Of a stretch of 64,000 nucleotides of DNA, positions 16,900 through 26,123 are shown in pieces. Source of the stretch: Roseomonas sp. Lineage in GTDB: Bacteria; Pseudomonadota; Alphaproteobacteria; Acetobacterales; Acetobacteraceae. Under the pieces are notes generated by a model. The model had not been told where the DNA came from. It was given only the letters and a program-made list of their open reading frames with translations, and searched no databases. The stretch lies in contig JADCFX010000017.1 in the NCBI GenBank assembly GCA_020249285.1, positions 16,897 to 80,896 on the forward strand. The letters run 5' to 3'. Position numbers and translations under genes: made by a program. How positions within the stretch are numbered: position 1 is the first letter of the stretch; every line of letters starts with the position of its first letter.

Positions 16900-18869
16900 G
16901 CAATTTGCTCCTGCTTCACGGGCTGCATTCCAAGCGCTAAGCCGACCATCGAGGCATCACGCAATACGGAGAGAAAATCGCCGGGCTGATTGGCATCACC
17001 CACCACAGTGAAGGGAATGCCGCTTGCTTCCACCGCCGGCAGTGCATCCAGATTGGGCAGTGCGCCGATGGCAGCGATCACATGTCTCACGCCGACAATC
17101 TCGCGCGCCGTGCCATCTTCGGTGAAATGCAGCACATCGCCAGCCAGCCGCGCATCGCGCACCTTGGTATGGAAGCTGGTGCCGACTTCGCGCAGCCTGA
17201 TCATCTGATCGGTGCGGTTATTGCGCGCCATGGCGGGCGCGATGGTGGGCAGGGCTTCAAGGATTGAGATGCGGCAGCCGCGCTGGACCAGTACATCCGC
17301 CACTTCAAGCCCGACAATGCCACCACCAATCACCGCAACCTGCGCGCCATCCGGCACCAATGCGGGATTCGCGATCACATCCCAGGCTTGCAGCGGCACG
17401 GCACCGGGCAGCGTCAACGGGCGCGGCTTGGCACCGGTGGCCACCACCACATGATCCGGCGCGAAAGCCCTGATGGCAGCGGAGCCTGCGGTCACGCCAT
17501 AACGCACCGGCACGCCAAGCGCCTGCACCTGATCCCAACGCCAGGACCAGGCAGGGCGCACTTCTTCCTTATCCGGCGCGGCCACGGCCAGATGAATTTG
17601 CCCGCCCGCGCGCGCTGCCTTTTCCCAAATTTCCACCTGATGCCCGCGCGCTGCTGCCAGCCGCGCAACCTCTGCCCCCGCCAAGCCCGCCCCCAAAATC
17701 AAGACGCGCTGCTTCACAGGCGCGGGCGCGAAAGGCCCATCAATGAATTCTGGCGCTTCCAATTCCGTGCCCAGCATGGGGTTCACCACGCAGGCGACAT
17801 CGCGTTCCAGAGTCAGACGCTCAAAACACACATTGCAGGAAATGCAGCCACGTATGGCAACCTTGCTTTCACCAAAGGCCTTGCGTGGCCAATGCGCATC
17901 AGCCGTCAGCGCGCGGCCCAGCGAGACATAATCCGCCGCGCCGGAGGCCAAAACCGCTTCCGCATCTTCTGGTGACAAGATGCGCCCCGCGATAATGGTC
18001 GGGATCGTAACCGCATCCGTGATCGGCCTGGCGTGCGGTTCCAGCGTGCGGCGCGGCATGGAAGGCGGCTGGATGCAAAAGCGTGACAAAGCCGGGCTTT
18101 CATTCGTGCCACCCGAGAGATCAAGCGCGTTCACCCCCGCCGCTTCCAATAGCTTCGCGAGTTCGACCATTTCCTCAACCGGGTAGCCATCATCGCAATA
18201 TTCGGTGCAGGAAATCCGCACCCAAAGCGGGAAATCCGGCAGCGCATCCCGCAGCCGATGCACGGTTTCCAACAGCAAGCGCGCGCGGTTCTCGAGCGTC
18301 CCGCCATAGCGATCTGTACGCTTATTGATCCGCGGCGTCAGGAATTGATGAAACAAATACCCATTGGCAGCGTGCAATTCCACCGCATCATAACCCGCCT
18401 GCCACAAGCGCCTGGCGGCGGCCACAAAATCCTTCTGGATTTCGGTGATTTCCGCTTGTTCCAGCGGGCGTACTTCATCACCCGTATTCGGATTGCGCCA
18501 GGGCGAAGGGCCGACGGGTTCCATATTCAGCACCATCCGGCGCAGCAGCGCGCCGCGGTGATTGATCTGCCCCACCGTCACGCAATCATGTCGCTTGATC
18601 CCTTCCACAAGCCGCGCCAGGCCGGGGATGAAGCGGTCATGATAAATCCAAAGTGAATTATTATGCGCGCGCCCACCCGCACTTACCGCCATGGCTTCCG
18701 TCACGATGGCGGCAACCCCACCCTTGGCGCGTTCTTCGTAATAGGCGCGGTCGCGTTCAGTTGAGAGCCCATCGCTGGTGCTGAAATTCGTGCCCATCGG
18801 CGCCATGATGAGCCGGTTTTTCATCCGGAGCGGCCCAATCCGCCCCGGCTGTTGCATCAGCAAGGTCAT
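16896..18869 (-). CDS. FMN/FAD/4Fe-4S oxidoreductase of the 2,4-dienoyl-CoA reductase (Old Yellow Enzyme) family
   Basis: This 657-aa enzyme has an N-terminal FMN-binding TIM barrel (about 1-345: MKNRLIMAPMGTNFST, HAANGYLFHQFLTP, RTDRYGGTLENR) and a 4Fe-4S Cys set in RGCISCNVCFER with a later VACVVNP. A C-terminal FAD/NAD(P) half follows, with two dinucleotide motifs (LILGAGLAGAEVARL and IGGGIVGLEVAD). This is the layout of FadH, trimethylamine dehydrogenase and related ene-reductases. The substrate is not evident. It is translationally coupled to the MBL gene. Confidence 0.9.
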   Translation of the reverse strand: MTLLMQQPGRIGPLRMKNRLIMAPMGTNFSTSDGLSTERDRAYYEERAKGGVAAIVTEAMAVSAGGRAHNNSLWIYHDRFIPGLARLVEGIKRHDCVTVGQINHRGALLRRMVLNMEPVGPSPWRNPNTGDEVRPLEQAEITEIQKDFVAAARRLWQAGYDAVELHAANGYLFHQFLTPRINKRTDRYGGTLENRARLLLETVHRLRDALPDFPLWVRISCTEYCDDGYPVEEMVELAKLLEAAGVNALDLSGGTNESPALSRFCIQPPSMPRRTLEPHARPITDAVTIPTIIAGRILSPEDAEAVLASGAADYVSLGRALTADAHWPRKAFGESKVAIRGCISCNVCFERLTLERDVACVVNPMLGTELEAPEFIDGPFAPAPVKQRVLILGAGLAGAEVARLAAARGHQVEIWEKAARAGGQIHLAVAAPDKEEVRPAWSWRWDQVQALGVPVRYGVTAGSAAIRAFAPDHVVVATGAKPRPLTLPGAVPLQAWDVIANPALVPDGAQVAVIGGGIVGLEVADVLVQRGCRISILEALPTIAPAMARNNRTDQMIRLREVGTSFHTKVRDARLAGDVLHFTEDGTAREIVGVRHVIAAIGALPNLDALPAVEASGIPFTVVGDANQPGDFLSVLRDASMVGLALGMQPVKQEQIA

Positions 18870-18875
18870 CGGCTG

Positions 18876-19811
18876 TTACTGCGCCTTATCCGCATCCAAA
18901 ACCGCTTGCACAGCTGCCGGATCGCATTTGATCTGCACGCCCGCGCGTTCCAATTGCAGCTTCATGGGCACGCGACTATCCAGATTTTCCCAACCGCGGT
19001 TCAGCGCCTCATTCATTTCTTCCAGCGCCAGATTGCAGAAGCGCATCGGCACATTCAATTCGCGGCCCATGGTCACTGCCAGTGTCACATCCTTATGCGC
19101 CAGCTTCAGCGCAAAGGCGGGCGGGTCATATTTATCCACCAGGAATTGATCCGTGATGCGATCAAAAGTGCGCTTGCGCCCAAGCGCGCCCTGGCGCACG
19201 GCCTTCCAGAGATCGAGCGGGTCCATCCCCGCCTTCACACCCATGGAAAACACTTCGGCCATGGCGGTTTGAATCGCGTAGCCGGCCATGTTGTGCACAA
19301 GCTTGGCAACAGTCGCGGTGCCGATCGGGCCGATATAGGCGGCCTGGTCACCAAAAGCGTCCAGCACCTTTTTGTACTTGTCGAAAACTTCCTTGTCGCC
19401 ACCAACCCAGATGGCCAACTTGCCGGTCTCCGCACCCTTTGGCCCGCCGCTGACGGGCGCGTCAAAACCATAAGCGCCCTTGATCGCGAGTGCTTCCGCC
19501 ATGCGCTTCATCAGCGCTTGGGAGTTTGTGGAAAGGTCGAAATAGGCCGCGCCTTTTTGCACGCCGGCCAGAATGCCTTCGGGGCCGAAAATCACTGGCT
19601 CCACTTCCTTGGGGCCAGGTAGGGACGTGAAAATCACCTCGCATTGCTCGGCCACCGCTTTGGGCGTTTCCGCCCAGGTGGCGCCGGCGGCAAGCCGATT
19701 GGCGCCGGCTTCGCGGCGGATGTCATGCACCACCAGTTGATAGCCGGCCTTCTGCAGATTGGCGGCCATGAAGGCACCCATGGTGCCAAGGCCGATGAAA
19801 CCGATTTTCAT
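18876..19811 (-). CDS. 3-hydroxyisobutyrate-dehydrogenase-family NAD(P)-dependent oxidoreductase
   Basis: This 311-aa beta-hydroxyacid dehydrogenase has the Rossmann motif GFIGLGTMG at the start, the substrate signature DAPVSGGPKGAETGKL near residue 120, and the catalytic Lys in AKLVHNM near residue 170. The C-terminal helical domain is complete. Family members oxidise 3-hydroxy acids or reduce glyoxylate and succinic semialdehyde; the substrate here is unknown. It is the second gene of the catabolic operon, followed after six bases by the Old Yellow Enzyme gene. Confidence 0.92.
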   Translation of the reverse strand: MKIGFIGLGTMGAFMAANLQKAGYQLVVHDIRREAGANRLAAGATWAETPKAVAEQCEVIFTSLPGPKEVEPVIFGPEGILAGVQKGAAYFDLSTNSQALMKRMAEALAIKGAYGFDAPVSGGPKGAETGKLAIWVGGDKEVFDKYKKVLDAFGDQAAYIGPIGTATVAKLVHNMAGYAIQTAMAEVFSMGVKAGMDPLDLWKAVRQGALGRKRTFDRITDQFLVDKYDPPAFALKLAHKDVTLAVTMGRELNVPMRFCNLALEEMNEALNRGWENLDSRVPMKLQLERAGVQIKCDPAAVQAVLDADKAQ

Positions 19812-19815
19812 CGCT

Positions 19816-20154
19816 TCAGCCTTTCTTCACCTGATCCTGCGCTTCAAACACATCCACGGCCACATGCGCTGCCGTCATGGCGGAAGGCCAGCCGGAATAC
19901 ATGGAAAGATGCGTGATGATTTCGGAAATTTCCTCACGCGAAAGCCCATTGGTCAGACCGCGGCCGATATGGCTGTTCAACTGATCCTGCCAGCCGAGTG
20001 CCACAAGTGCTGCAATCGTCACCATGGAACGGTCGCGCTTATTGAGCTGTGGGCGTTCCCAAACATCGCCATAAACATATTGGTGGGTCATCTCCACCAG
20101 CTTCGGGAAATCGGGGTTGATGCGGTCGCGGCGCGCGGAAGGCGGGGCTGCCAT
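19816..20154 (-). CDS. Carboxymuconolactone decarboxylase-family protein
   Basis: This 112-aa all-helical protein matches the CMD family: NPDFPKLVEMTHQYVYGDVW, RDRSMVTIAALVALGWQDQLNSH, LTNGLSREEISEIITHLSMYSGWP. The Glu/His positions of the classical decarboxylase are partly kept, but the CxxC of AhpD-type members is absent. The ATG at 20154 has GAGGAG upstream and removes nine track residues. It is the first gene of the operon running to 14755, so it may act early on the same substrate. Confidence 0.9.
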   Translation of the reverse strand: MAAPPSARRDRINPDFPKLVEMTHQYVYGDVWERPQLNKRDRSMVTIAALVALGWQDQLNSHIGRGLTNGLSREEISEIITHLSMYSGWPSAMTAAHVAVDVFEAQDQVKKG

Positions 20155-20303
20155 GGGAAGTCTCCTCATTCGGTGTCGCACAGCACCAGCAGAGGCATGT
20201 CACACACGGCCCGGCGCTTACCGCGCCCAAGGCCAGACCTTCCCCCACTTCTTCTGTGTTGAGACTATCCTGCGACCAGTCGCGCCGCGCCGCAAGCGGG
20301 CTT
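20155..20303 (-). promoter_or_regulatory. Leader region of the CMD-to-NIPSNAP operon
   Basis: This 149-base gap between the pncC-like gene and the CMD-like gene should hold the promoter of the six-gene operon. I see no convincing -35/-10 pair and no palindromic operator in it. Confidence 0.3.
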
Positions 20304-20798
20304 TCAGCCGCCCATGACGTTGCGTCGGGCAAGCTCAAGTGCCGCCGCCACCGTTGCCGCGCGCACCGCAGCGCGATCACCTGGGAAGATATGGCGTTCC
20401 ACCATCGTCGCCGCGCCTTCGCCTGCGCAGCCAATGAATACCAGCCCCACCGGCTTGCCTGGCGTGGCGCCACCTGGCCCTGCAATGCCCGTGCAGGAAA
20501 GAGCCATCGATACTCCCGCACGCTCCCGCGCCCCTTCCGCCATTTCGCGCGCCACTTCCGCGCTAACAGCGCCGTGCTGCGTCAGGCTTTCCGCGCGCAC
20601 GCCGACCATCTTCTGCTTCGCATCATTGGAATAGGTCACGAAGCCCGCCATGACGACGGAAGATGATCCCGCAATCGCGGTCAGTGCGGCCGCGATCAAC
20701 CCGCCCGTGCAGGATTCCGCCGTTGCCAGCGTCATCCCCTTGGTATCCATCAGCGCCAGCAAGTCGCGCGCCTGATCAAGTGTGGCTTCTGGCAGCAT
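20304..20798 (-). CDS. pncC: CinA-family nicotinamide-nucleotide amidohydrolase
   Basis: This 164-aa protein consists of the CinA C-terminal domain alone. It deamidates nicotinamide mononucleotide to nicotinate mononucleotide in NAD recycling. The signature ATAESCTGGLIAAALTAIAGSS is at residues 25-46, then FVTYSNDAKQKMVGV and SCTGIAGPGGATPGKPVGLVFI. It lacks the molybdopterin-binding domain of full-length CinA, as is normal for PncC. It begins three bases downstream of the pgpA-side unit. Confidence 0.92.
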   Translation of the reverse strand: MLPEATLDQARDLLALMDTKGMTLATAESCTGGLIAAALTAIAGSSSVVMAGFVTYSNDAKQKMVGVRAESLTQHGAVSAEVAREMAEGARERAGVSMALSCTGIAGPGGATPGKPVGLVFIGCAGEGAATMVERHIFPGDRAAVRAATVAAALELARRNVMGG

Positions 20799-20801
20799 GG
20801 G

Positions 20802-21251
20802 TCAGATCACTCCCGGCAATAAGGGGCGCGCCAGCATCAGCGCCGCCGCCACCAAAGCACCCGCGACAATATCATCCAGCATGACACCAATGGCGCCCTT
20901 CTGCTGATCAGCCCAGGATATCGGCCAGGGCTTGAAGATATCGAAAACCCGAAACAGCCCGAAAGCGATCAGCACGCCCCAAAGGCTGGCATCCACACTT
21001 AAGCCCGCGAGCGCCAGCAACATGCCAGCGGCTTCATCCACCACAATCCAACCGGGATCTTGATCAGGCGTGTCGCGCAGCACTTCGCGCACGGCGTAAA
21101 GGCCGATCATCGTGATCAGCAAGGCGAGTAGCAAAGCAGCAACCGGCCCCAGCAAGACCAGCGGTAAAACCACCAAGGACCCCCAAGTACCAGGCGCTGG
21201 TTTCAGCCGGCCAATGCCGCCCATCGTCGCAACCAGTACGGGCAGATTCAT
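20802..21251 (-). CDS. pgpA: Phosphatidylglycerophosphatase A
   Basis: This 149-aa inner-membrane phosphatase makes phosphatidylglycerol from PGP, completing the pathway begun by pgsA at 8.5 kb. PgpA motifs are KPAPGTWGS near the start, the Asp/Glu set DPGWIVVDEAAG, and MLDDIVAG near the end, with about four hydrophobic helices. The ATG at 21251 lies four bases past the stop of the transglycosylase gene, which supports it over the track start. Confidence 0.94.
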   Translation of the reverse strand: MNLPVLVATMGGIGRLKPAPGTWGSLVVLPLVLLGPVAALLLALLITMIGLYAVREVLRDTPDQDPGWIVVDEAAGMLLALAGLSVDASLWGVLIAFGLFRVFDIFKPWPISWADQQKGAIGVMLDDIVAGALVAAALMLARPLLPGVI

Positions 21252-21255
21252 GCGC

Positions 21256-23340
21256 TCACTTCGCGCTGGCAAGCCAGCTTGCCATGGGGTGCGGCGCATT
21301 GGCCGGCGGGTTCTGGCGCGCGCGATAAATCACTGCCCCTTCCACAATGCGCTGCACGTAATTGCGTGTCTCGGCAAAGGGTATCATTTCCATCCAATCG
21401 AGCAAATCGCGTTCACCCCGCAGCGGATTGCCATAGGTGACAAGCCATTCATCCACGCGCCGCGGTCCGGCATTATAGGCGCCCGCCGCCATCACCAGGG
21501 AGCCTTCAAAGCGCCCGAGCATTTCATCCAGATAGGCAGCACCCAGCTTGATATTTGCCTGCGGATCGGCGGTCAGCATTTCCACGCGGAAATTCATGCC
21601 AAGCCGGCGCGCGACAAGCTGCGCGGTGGAAGGCAGCAATTGCATCAACCCGCGCGCATTGGCACTGCTGACCGCTTCCGTATCGAAATTGCTTTCTTGC
21701 CGCGTGACCGAGAAAATAAATGCCGGCTCTGGTGAGCTCACAGGCACGCGGAAGGGCGTTGGCCAGCCTTCCGGCAAAAGCATATCGCCTTCTATCGCCG
21801 CCCCTCGTGCCACCCATACGGCGTGGTCTGGTCGGCCAATGTGATTGGCCAGCCGCACCGTCAGCAACCTGTCCTGCGCATCGGCCGAAACCGCCCGCAG
21901 GCGCAGCAGAAATGCACGGGTGCGGCGCGTATCGCCAAGCTCTGCCAGGGTGGTCACAACGCGCGCCAATTCGCGTTGCGAGAATTCATGTGCGCGCCTT
22001 TGATCAATTGGTGGCGTTTGCAACGCGCGCAGGCGCTGATCCAACGCTTCCTGACTTTCACCCATGGTCAGCGCCGCGAGCTGACCATAAAACGCGGTCG
22101 GCAATTGCGCGGCGGCCACATAGCGTTCCCGCGCGGCGGCCTGCGCACCACGCGCCGCCAGCGCCCGGCCTTCCCAATAAAAGGCGCGCGCGCGGGAAAT
22201 GACAGAACGCGTGCCAAGCGCCAGGGCAACAAAATGCCGTTGCGCCATAACAGGATCATTCAAAAACCGCAGCGCGATGAAGCCAGCCAGGAATTCAGCT
22301 TCCAGGCGCCCTTCGCTGCCCATGGGCTGGCCGTGAAAAGCCGCGATGCGGTGTGCATCCTTGGGATTGTTGAGCCGCAAAAGCTTGCGCGCCAGGATTT
22401 GCCGTTCCGCCCAAACCGCGCGCGCGATTTCGGGGTCCATATTCGCCTGGAAGGGTTCCGCAACAATCCAGCTTGCGACCGCATCGGCATCCTGATCACG
22501 CCGGCGCAGCAATCGCGCCCTTTCATATGCCCAACCAAGATCAAGTGGGCGGAGGGCAACTTGGTTTATTCCAGGCTCTCCGGCCAAGGCCATCCGTATT
22601 TGGCCTGAACCACGCGGCACACCGCTCATGCGATCCAGGGCGCGCTGCGCGCCTTGCATATCGCGCGCGAAAAACAGCCGGTCAAAGCGTTTCGAATGAT
22701 CTTCCGAATTCAGTAACCGACCGAATTGCGCCATGATGGCAGCTTCCGCCGCGGCATCGCCAGGCGCTTCCACCCAAGCGCGGCGGAGTGTCTGTTGGGC
22801 GCCTGCTTCCCCTTCCGAATTCCCGCCAGCCTCATTGGAAGGGCGTGCTGCACCGCCTGGGGCATTGTCCGGGCCGCGCCGCATCATATCCAGGAAATTA
22901 CCAGGTTGCGCTTGGGGTCGCGCCCCGCGCGTTAGAGCCTCTGCATGGCGGAGCGCAGCAGAAAGGCTGCGCGGCGGGAAGGTGCTGAAATGCGCAAGCA
23001 CCAGCGCATCATCTGCCGGGCCGCCGAAAGCGGCCTCTGCCCGGCGCGCGATGGTATCCACCAAGGGCCAATCGGGATTGTCACGCAAAAAGCCGACAAG
23101 TTCAGCCGCCGTTGCGGGCGCGGTTCGATGGGTGAGGCGCATCCACAGCACAATCTTCCCGACCAAAGGATCAGCGGCAGCGGCATAGGTATCTGCTTCC
23201 GCCCAACGCGCGCCATTGGCTGCGGTGATGGCGGCCTTGCCCGCAGTGATGCGTGCAGCTTGGGTTGACGCTGTTTGCGCCGTGGCGGCAGCGGGAAGCA
23301 GCACAGGAAGACTTAGGAGCAACCGGCGTGGAACCTTCAT
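21256..23340 (-). CDS. Soluble-type lytic murein transglycosylase
   Basis: This 694-aa periplasmic enzyme has an N-terminal signal peptide (RRLLLSLPVLLPAAATAQ), a long helical superhelix of repeated units (about 30-530), and a C-terminal SLT lysozyme-like domain. The catalytic Glu is in SVTRQESNFD (about residue 540), followed by ARGLMQLLPSTA and AAGAYNAGP. It cleaves peptidoglycan glycan strands to 1,6-anhydro ends. The size and layout match Slt-type enzymes. A Gly/Asn-rich insertion (GPDNAPGGAARPSNEAGGN, about residues 155-180) interrupts the superhelix. Confidence 0.93.
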   Translation of the reverse strand: MKVPRRLLLSLPVLLPAAATAQTASTQAARITAGKAAITAANGARWAEADTYAAAADPLVGKIVLWMRLTHRTAPATAAELVGFLRDNPDWPLVDTIARRAEAAFGGPADDALVLAHFSTFPPRSLSAALRHAEALTRGARPQAQPGNFLDMMRRGPDNAPGGAARPSNEAGGNSEGEAGAQQTLRRAWVEAPGDAAAEAAIMAQFGRLLNSEDHSKRFDRLFFARDMQGAQRALDRMSGVPRGSGQIRMALAGEPGINQVALRPLDLGWAYERARLLRRRDQDADAVASWIVAEPFQANMDPEIARAVWAERQILARKLLRLNNPKDAHRIAAFHGQPMGSEGRLEAEFLAGFIALRFLNDPVMAQRHFVALALGTRSVISRARAFYWEGRALAARGAQAAARERYVAAAQLPTAFYGQLAALTMGESQEALDQRLRALQTPPIDQRRAHEFSQRELARVVTTLAELGDTRRTRAFLLRLRAVSADAQDRLLTVRLANHIGRPDHAVWVARGAAIEGDMLLPEGWPTPFRVPVSSPEPAFIFSVTRQESNFDTEAVSSANARGLMQLLPSTAQLVARRLGMNFRVEMLTADPQANIKLGAAYLDEMLGRFEGSLVMAAGAYNAGPRRVDEWLVTYGNPLRGERDLLDWMEMIPFAETRNYVQRIVEGAVIYRARQNPPANAPHPMASWLASAK

Positions 23341-23347
23341 GGCACCA

Positions 23348-24067
23348 CTAGCCCCCCAGCATTACCCGCGCGCCATGGCGCGTTTCAGAAGGCAGGCAAA
23401 GCGCCGCGATCCCGGGTGCGACATCCGCGGGTTGTGGAATGGTGGAAGGGTCCTCGCCCGGCATGGCAGCGGCACGCATTTTAGTGGCGACAATGTCCGG
23501 ATCAACAAGGTTCACGCGCAAAGGCGTGGCCTCAACCTCCTGCGCCCATGTCATTACCAGATGTTCCATGCCCGCCTTGGATGCGCCATACATGCCCCAA
23601 TAAGCGCGGGGCCGCAGCACCCGCCCAGTAGTGACAAACACCGCACGCCCCGCATCAGAAGCGCGCAAGGGCGGATCGCAACTGCGGATTAGGCGCCAGC
23701 TTGCGGTCAGGTTCACCGCCATCACTTCCGCCCAATCGCGCGGTTCGATATGCGCAACCGGCGTCAGCTTGTTCAACGTGCCCGCATTATGCACCAGAAT
23801 GTCAAGCCTCCCGAAGCGTTCCACAATGGAAGGCCCGATCATGTCTATGTCTTTTTCGGCTTTTTGCAGATCAAAGGGCAGCAAAGTCGCAGGCTTGCCG
23901 CCGGCGCTGCGGATGGCGTCATCTACTTCTTCAAGCCCGCCCTGGGTGCGCGCCACCAGCACGCATTGCGCGCCAAGCTTCGCCAATTCCAGCGCCAGGG
24001 ACGCGCCGATGCCGCGTGACGCACCGGTGATCAGCGCAACGCGGCCTTCCAATGCCACCATGCTCAT
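23348..24067 (-). CDS. Short-chain dehydrogenase/reductase
   Basis: This 239-aa classical SDR has the TGASRGIG cofactor loop, HNAG, and catalytic YGASK (in MYGASKAGMEH), with VNLVDPDIVATKMR after it. The product resembles the YciK group, whose substrate is unknown. The start overlaps the purF stop (ATGA), so it belongs to the radA-cvpA-purF transcript. Confidence 0.9.
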   Translation of the reverse strand: MSMVALEGRVALITGASRGIGASLALELAKLGAQCVLVARTQGGLEEVDDAIRSAGGKPATLLPFDLQKAEKDIDMIGPSIVERFGRLDILVHNAGTLNKLTPVAHIEPRDWAEVMAVNLTASWRLIRSCDPPLRASDAGRAVFVTTGRVLRPRAYWGMYGASKAGMEHLVMTWAQEVEATPLRVNLVDPDIVATKMRAAAMPGEDPSTIPQPADVAPGIAALCLPSETRHGARVMLGG

Positions 24068-25524
24068 TGCCCCGCCGGTTGCAGCAGGGAAAGCTGCCGG
24101 TCTGAATTATCCGTCCAATCCGTCAGCGGAATCGCGTAATCGCCAGTGAAGCAGGCATCGCAGAAATGCGGCTTGATGGCGTTGCGCGCGGGCTGCCCCA
24201 AAGCGCGATAAAGCCCATCCAGCGAAATAAAGGCCAGGCTATCAACGCCAATGATGCGCGCCATCTCCGCGATATCATGCTTCGCCGCCATCAGATGCGC
24301 GCGTTCCGGCGTATCAATGCCGTAATAGCAGGAATGCGTGGTGGGCGGGGAGGAGACGCGCATATGCACCTCAGTCGCGCCCGCCTGGCGCACCATTTCA
24401 ACAATCTTGCGGCTAGTGGTGCCGCGCACGATGGAATCATCCACCAGCACCACGCGCTTGCCCTGCAACATGGCGCGATTAGCGCTGTGCTTCAGCTTCA
24501 CGCCCAGATTGCGGATCTGATCCGTGGGTTCGATGAAAGTGCGCCCGACATAATGATTACGGATGATGCCAAGTTCAAACGGAATGCCGGCTTCCGACGC
24601 ATAGCCCATCGCCGCCGGCACGCCAGAATCCGGCACCGGCACAATCAAATCCGCCGCAACGCCGCTTTCGCGCGCCAATTCTGCCCCGATGCGCTTGCGC
24701 GTTTCATAAACTGGCGTGCCCTCCATGACGCTGTCAGGCCGCGCGAAATAGATATATTCAAAAATGCAGAAACGGCTTTCGGTGCGGCTGAAGGGCTTGA
24801 TGCTGCGCAGGCCGTTATCGTCAATCACCACCAATTCGCCCGCTTCGATGTCGCGCACAAATTCCGCGCCCACGATATCCAAAGCGCAGGTCTCAGACGC
24901 CAAGACCAGCCCACCATTGGCCAGCCGCCCCAAGACAAGCGGGCGCACACCAAGAGGATCACGCGCCCCAATCAACGCCCCATTGTGCAAAGCGACCAGC
25001 GAATAGGCGCCTTGCACCTGCTTCAGCGCATCAATCAGCCGATCAATCACGGTGGAATAAAGGCTGATCGCGATTAGATGGATGAAAACTTCCGAATCCG
25101 TTGTGCTTTGGAACAGGCAGCCGCGCCGCACCAAGGCGCGCTTCAGCGCAAAGGCATTGGTCAGATTGCCATTATGCGCCACCGCAAAACCGCCAAATTC
25201 AAAATCCGCATAAAGCGGCTGCACATTGCGCAGCGCCGTTTCGCCCGTAGTCGCATAGCGGTTATGCCCCACCGCATGCGGCCCGCGCAGCGATGCAATA
25301 ACCTTGGCTTCCCCAAAATTATCGCCAACCAGGCCAAGCCCCTTATGGGCATGGAATAGCCCGGCCTCATCCAATGTCACAATGCCAGCCGCTTCCTGGC
25401 CGCGATGCTGCAACGCATGCAGCCCAAGCGCGGTCAGTGCCGCGGCATCGCCACCATTCCACACGCCGAAGACGCCGCATTCCTCATGCGGCTTGTCATC
25501 CTCGAATTCTGCGACACGCTGCAT
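24064..25524 (-). CDS. purF: Amidophosphoribosyltransferase
   Basis: This 486-aa enzyme catalyses the committed step of purine synthesis, PRPP plus glutamine to phosphoribosylamine. The N-terminal nucleophile Cys follows a 15-residue propeptide (DKPHEECGVFG), as in the Bacillus-type enzyme. Four cysteines for a 4Fe-4S cluster are also present (ESRFCIF, THSCYYG, and CDAC in HFCDACFTG). The PRPP loop VVLVDDSIVRGTT is intact. The ATG at 25524 with GAGG upstream is preferred over the track's TTG at 25536. It lies eight bases after cvpA, a common pairing. Confidence 0.97.
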   Translation of the reverse strand: MQRVAEFEDDKPHEECGVFGVWNGGDAAALTALGLHALQHRGQEAAGIVTLDEAGLFHAHKGLGLVGDNFGEAKVIASLRGPHAVGHNRYATTGETALRNVQPLYADFEFGGFAVAHNGNLTNAFALKRALVRRGCLFQSTTDSEVFIHLIAISLYSTVIDRLIDALKQVQGAYSLVALHNGALIGARDPLGVRPLVLGRLANGGLVLASETCALDIVGAEFVRDIEAGELVVIDDNGLRSIKPFSRTESRFCIFEYIYFARPDSVMEGTPVYETRKRIGAELARESGVAADLIVPVPDSGVPAAMGYASEAGIPFELGIIRNHYVGRTFIEPTDQIRNLGVKLKHSANRAMLQGKRVVLVDDSIVRGTTSRKIVEMVRQAGATEVHMRVSSPPTTHSCYYGIDTPERAHLMAAKHDIAEMARIIGVDSLAFISLDGLYRALGQPARNAIKPHFCDACFTGDYAIPLTDWTDNSDRQLSLLQPAGQ

Positions 25525-25532
25525 GGGCAACC

Positions 25533-26090
25533 TCAATTCCGGCTGCGCGCGGGGGGGCGCAGCAATTCTTCAACAGTGGGCGAGCGTGGCAAGGGTGGTT
25601 CATTCAGGCGCGGGCGATATTCCGCCGGCATGGCTTCAACCAGCATATGGGCACCCTGCGACAGAAGCGGAAGGGACCGCGCTTCCAGCACCGGTTCCGG
25701 CCAGCGATCCCCCGGCAGCAACAAACCCGCGACGATATAGGCGACCACGAGCAGAAAAGCGCCGCGCGCCGCGCCGAACAGCAAGCCAAGCACGCGGTCA
25801 ATCCCGCCCAGCGCCGAATCCTGCACGCGATCCGCAACCGCATTGATCATCAACTTGAAGACCACCAGCGCGACAAGGAAAACCACGCCCGCGCCAATCG
25901 CTTCCGCGAGCCAGGGCGGCGTGAAATAGGGGTCAAGAAAGGGCTGAACCTGCTTACGCGCCAGCAGGGCCACCACCGCCGCGCCAACCCACCCCGCCAC
26001 GCCCAGCGCTTCGCGCACCAGGCCATGGAAAAAGGCGAGGATAGCCGACAGGGCGATCACCCCCAGCAGAATGATATCAACCCAATTCAT
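25533..26090 (-). CDS. cvpA: CvpA-family inner-membrane protein
   Basis: This 185-aa protein has four hydrophobic helices: WVDIILLGVIALSAILAFFHG, GVAGWVGAAVVALLA, AEAIGAGVVFLVALVVFKL and GAARGAFLLVVAYIVAGLL. A conserved LGGIDRVLGLLFGAARG loop precedes the last helix, and a Pro/Arg-rich cytoplasmic tail follows. CvpA homologues are linked to colicin V production and envelope-stress resistance; the molecular role is not settled. Placement directly upstream of purF matches other proteobacteria. Confidence 0.93.
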   Translation of the reverse strand: MNWVDIILLGVIALSAILAFFHGLVREALGVAGWVGAAVVALLARKQVQPFLDPYFTPPWLAEAIGAGVVFLVALVVFKLMINAVADRVQDSALGGIDRVLGLLFGAARGAFLLVVAYIVAGLLLPGDRWPEPVLEARSLPLLSQGAHMLVEAMPAEYRPRLNEPPLPRSPTVEELLRPPARSRN

Positions 26091-26123
26091 CGGTCGTCCC
26101 TATAGCCCTCGTGGACAGGCGCG

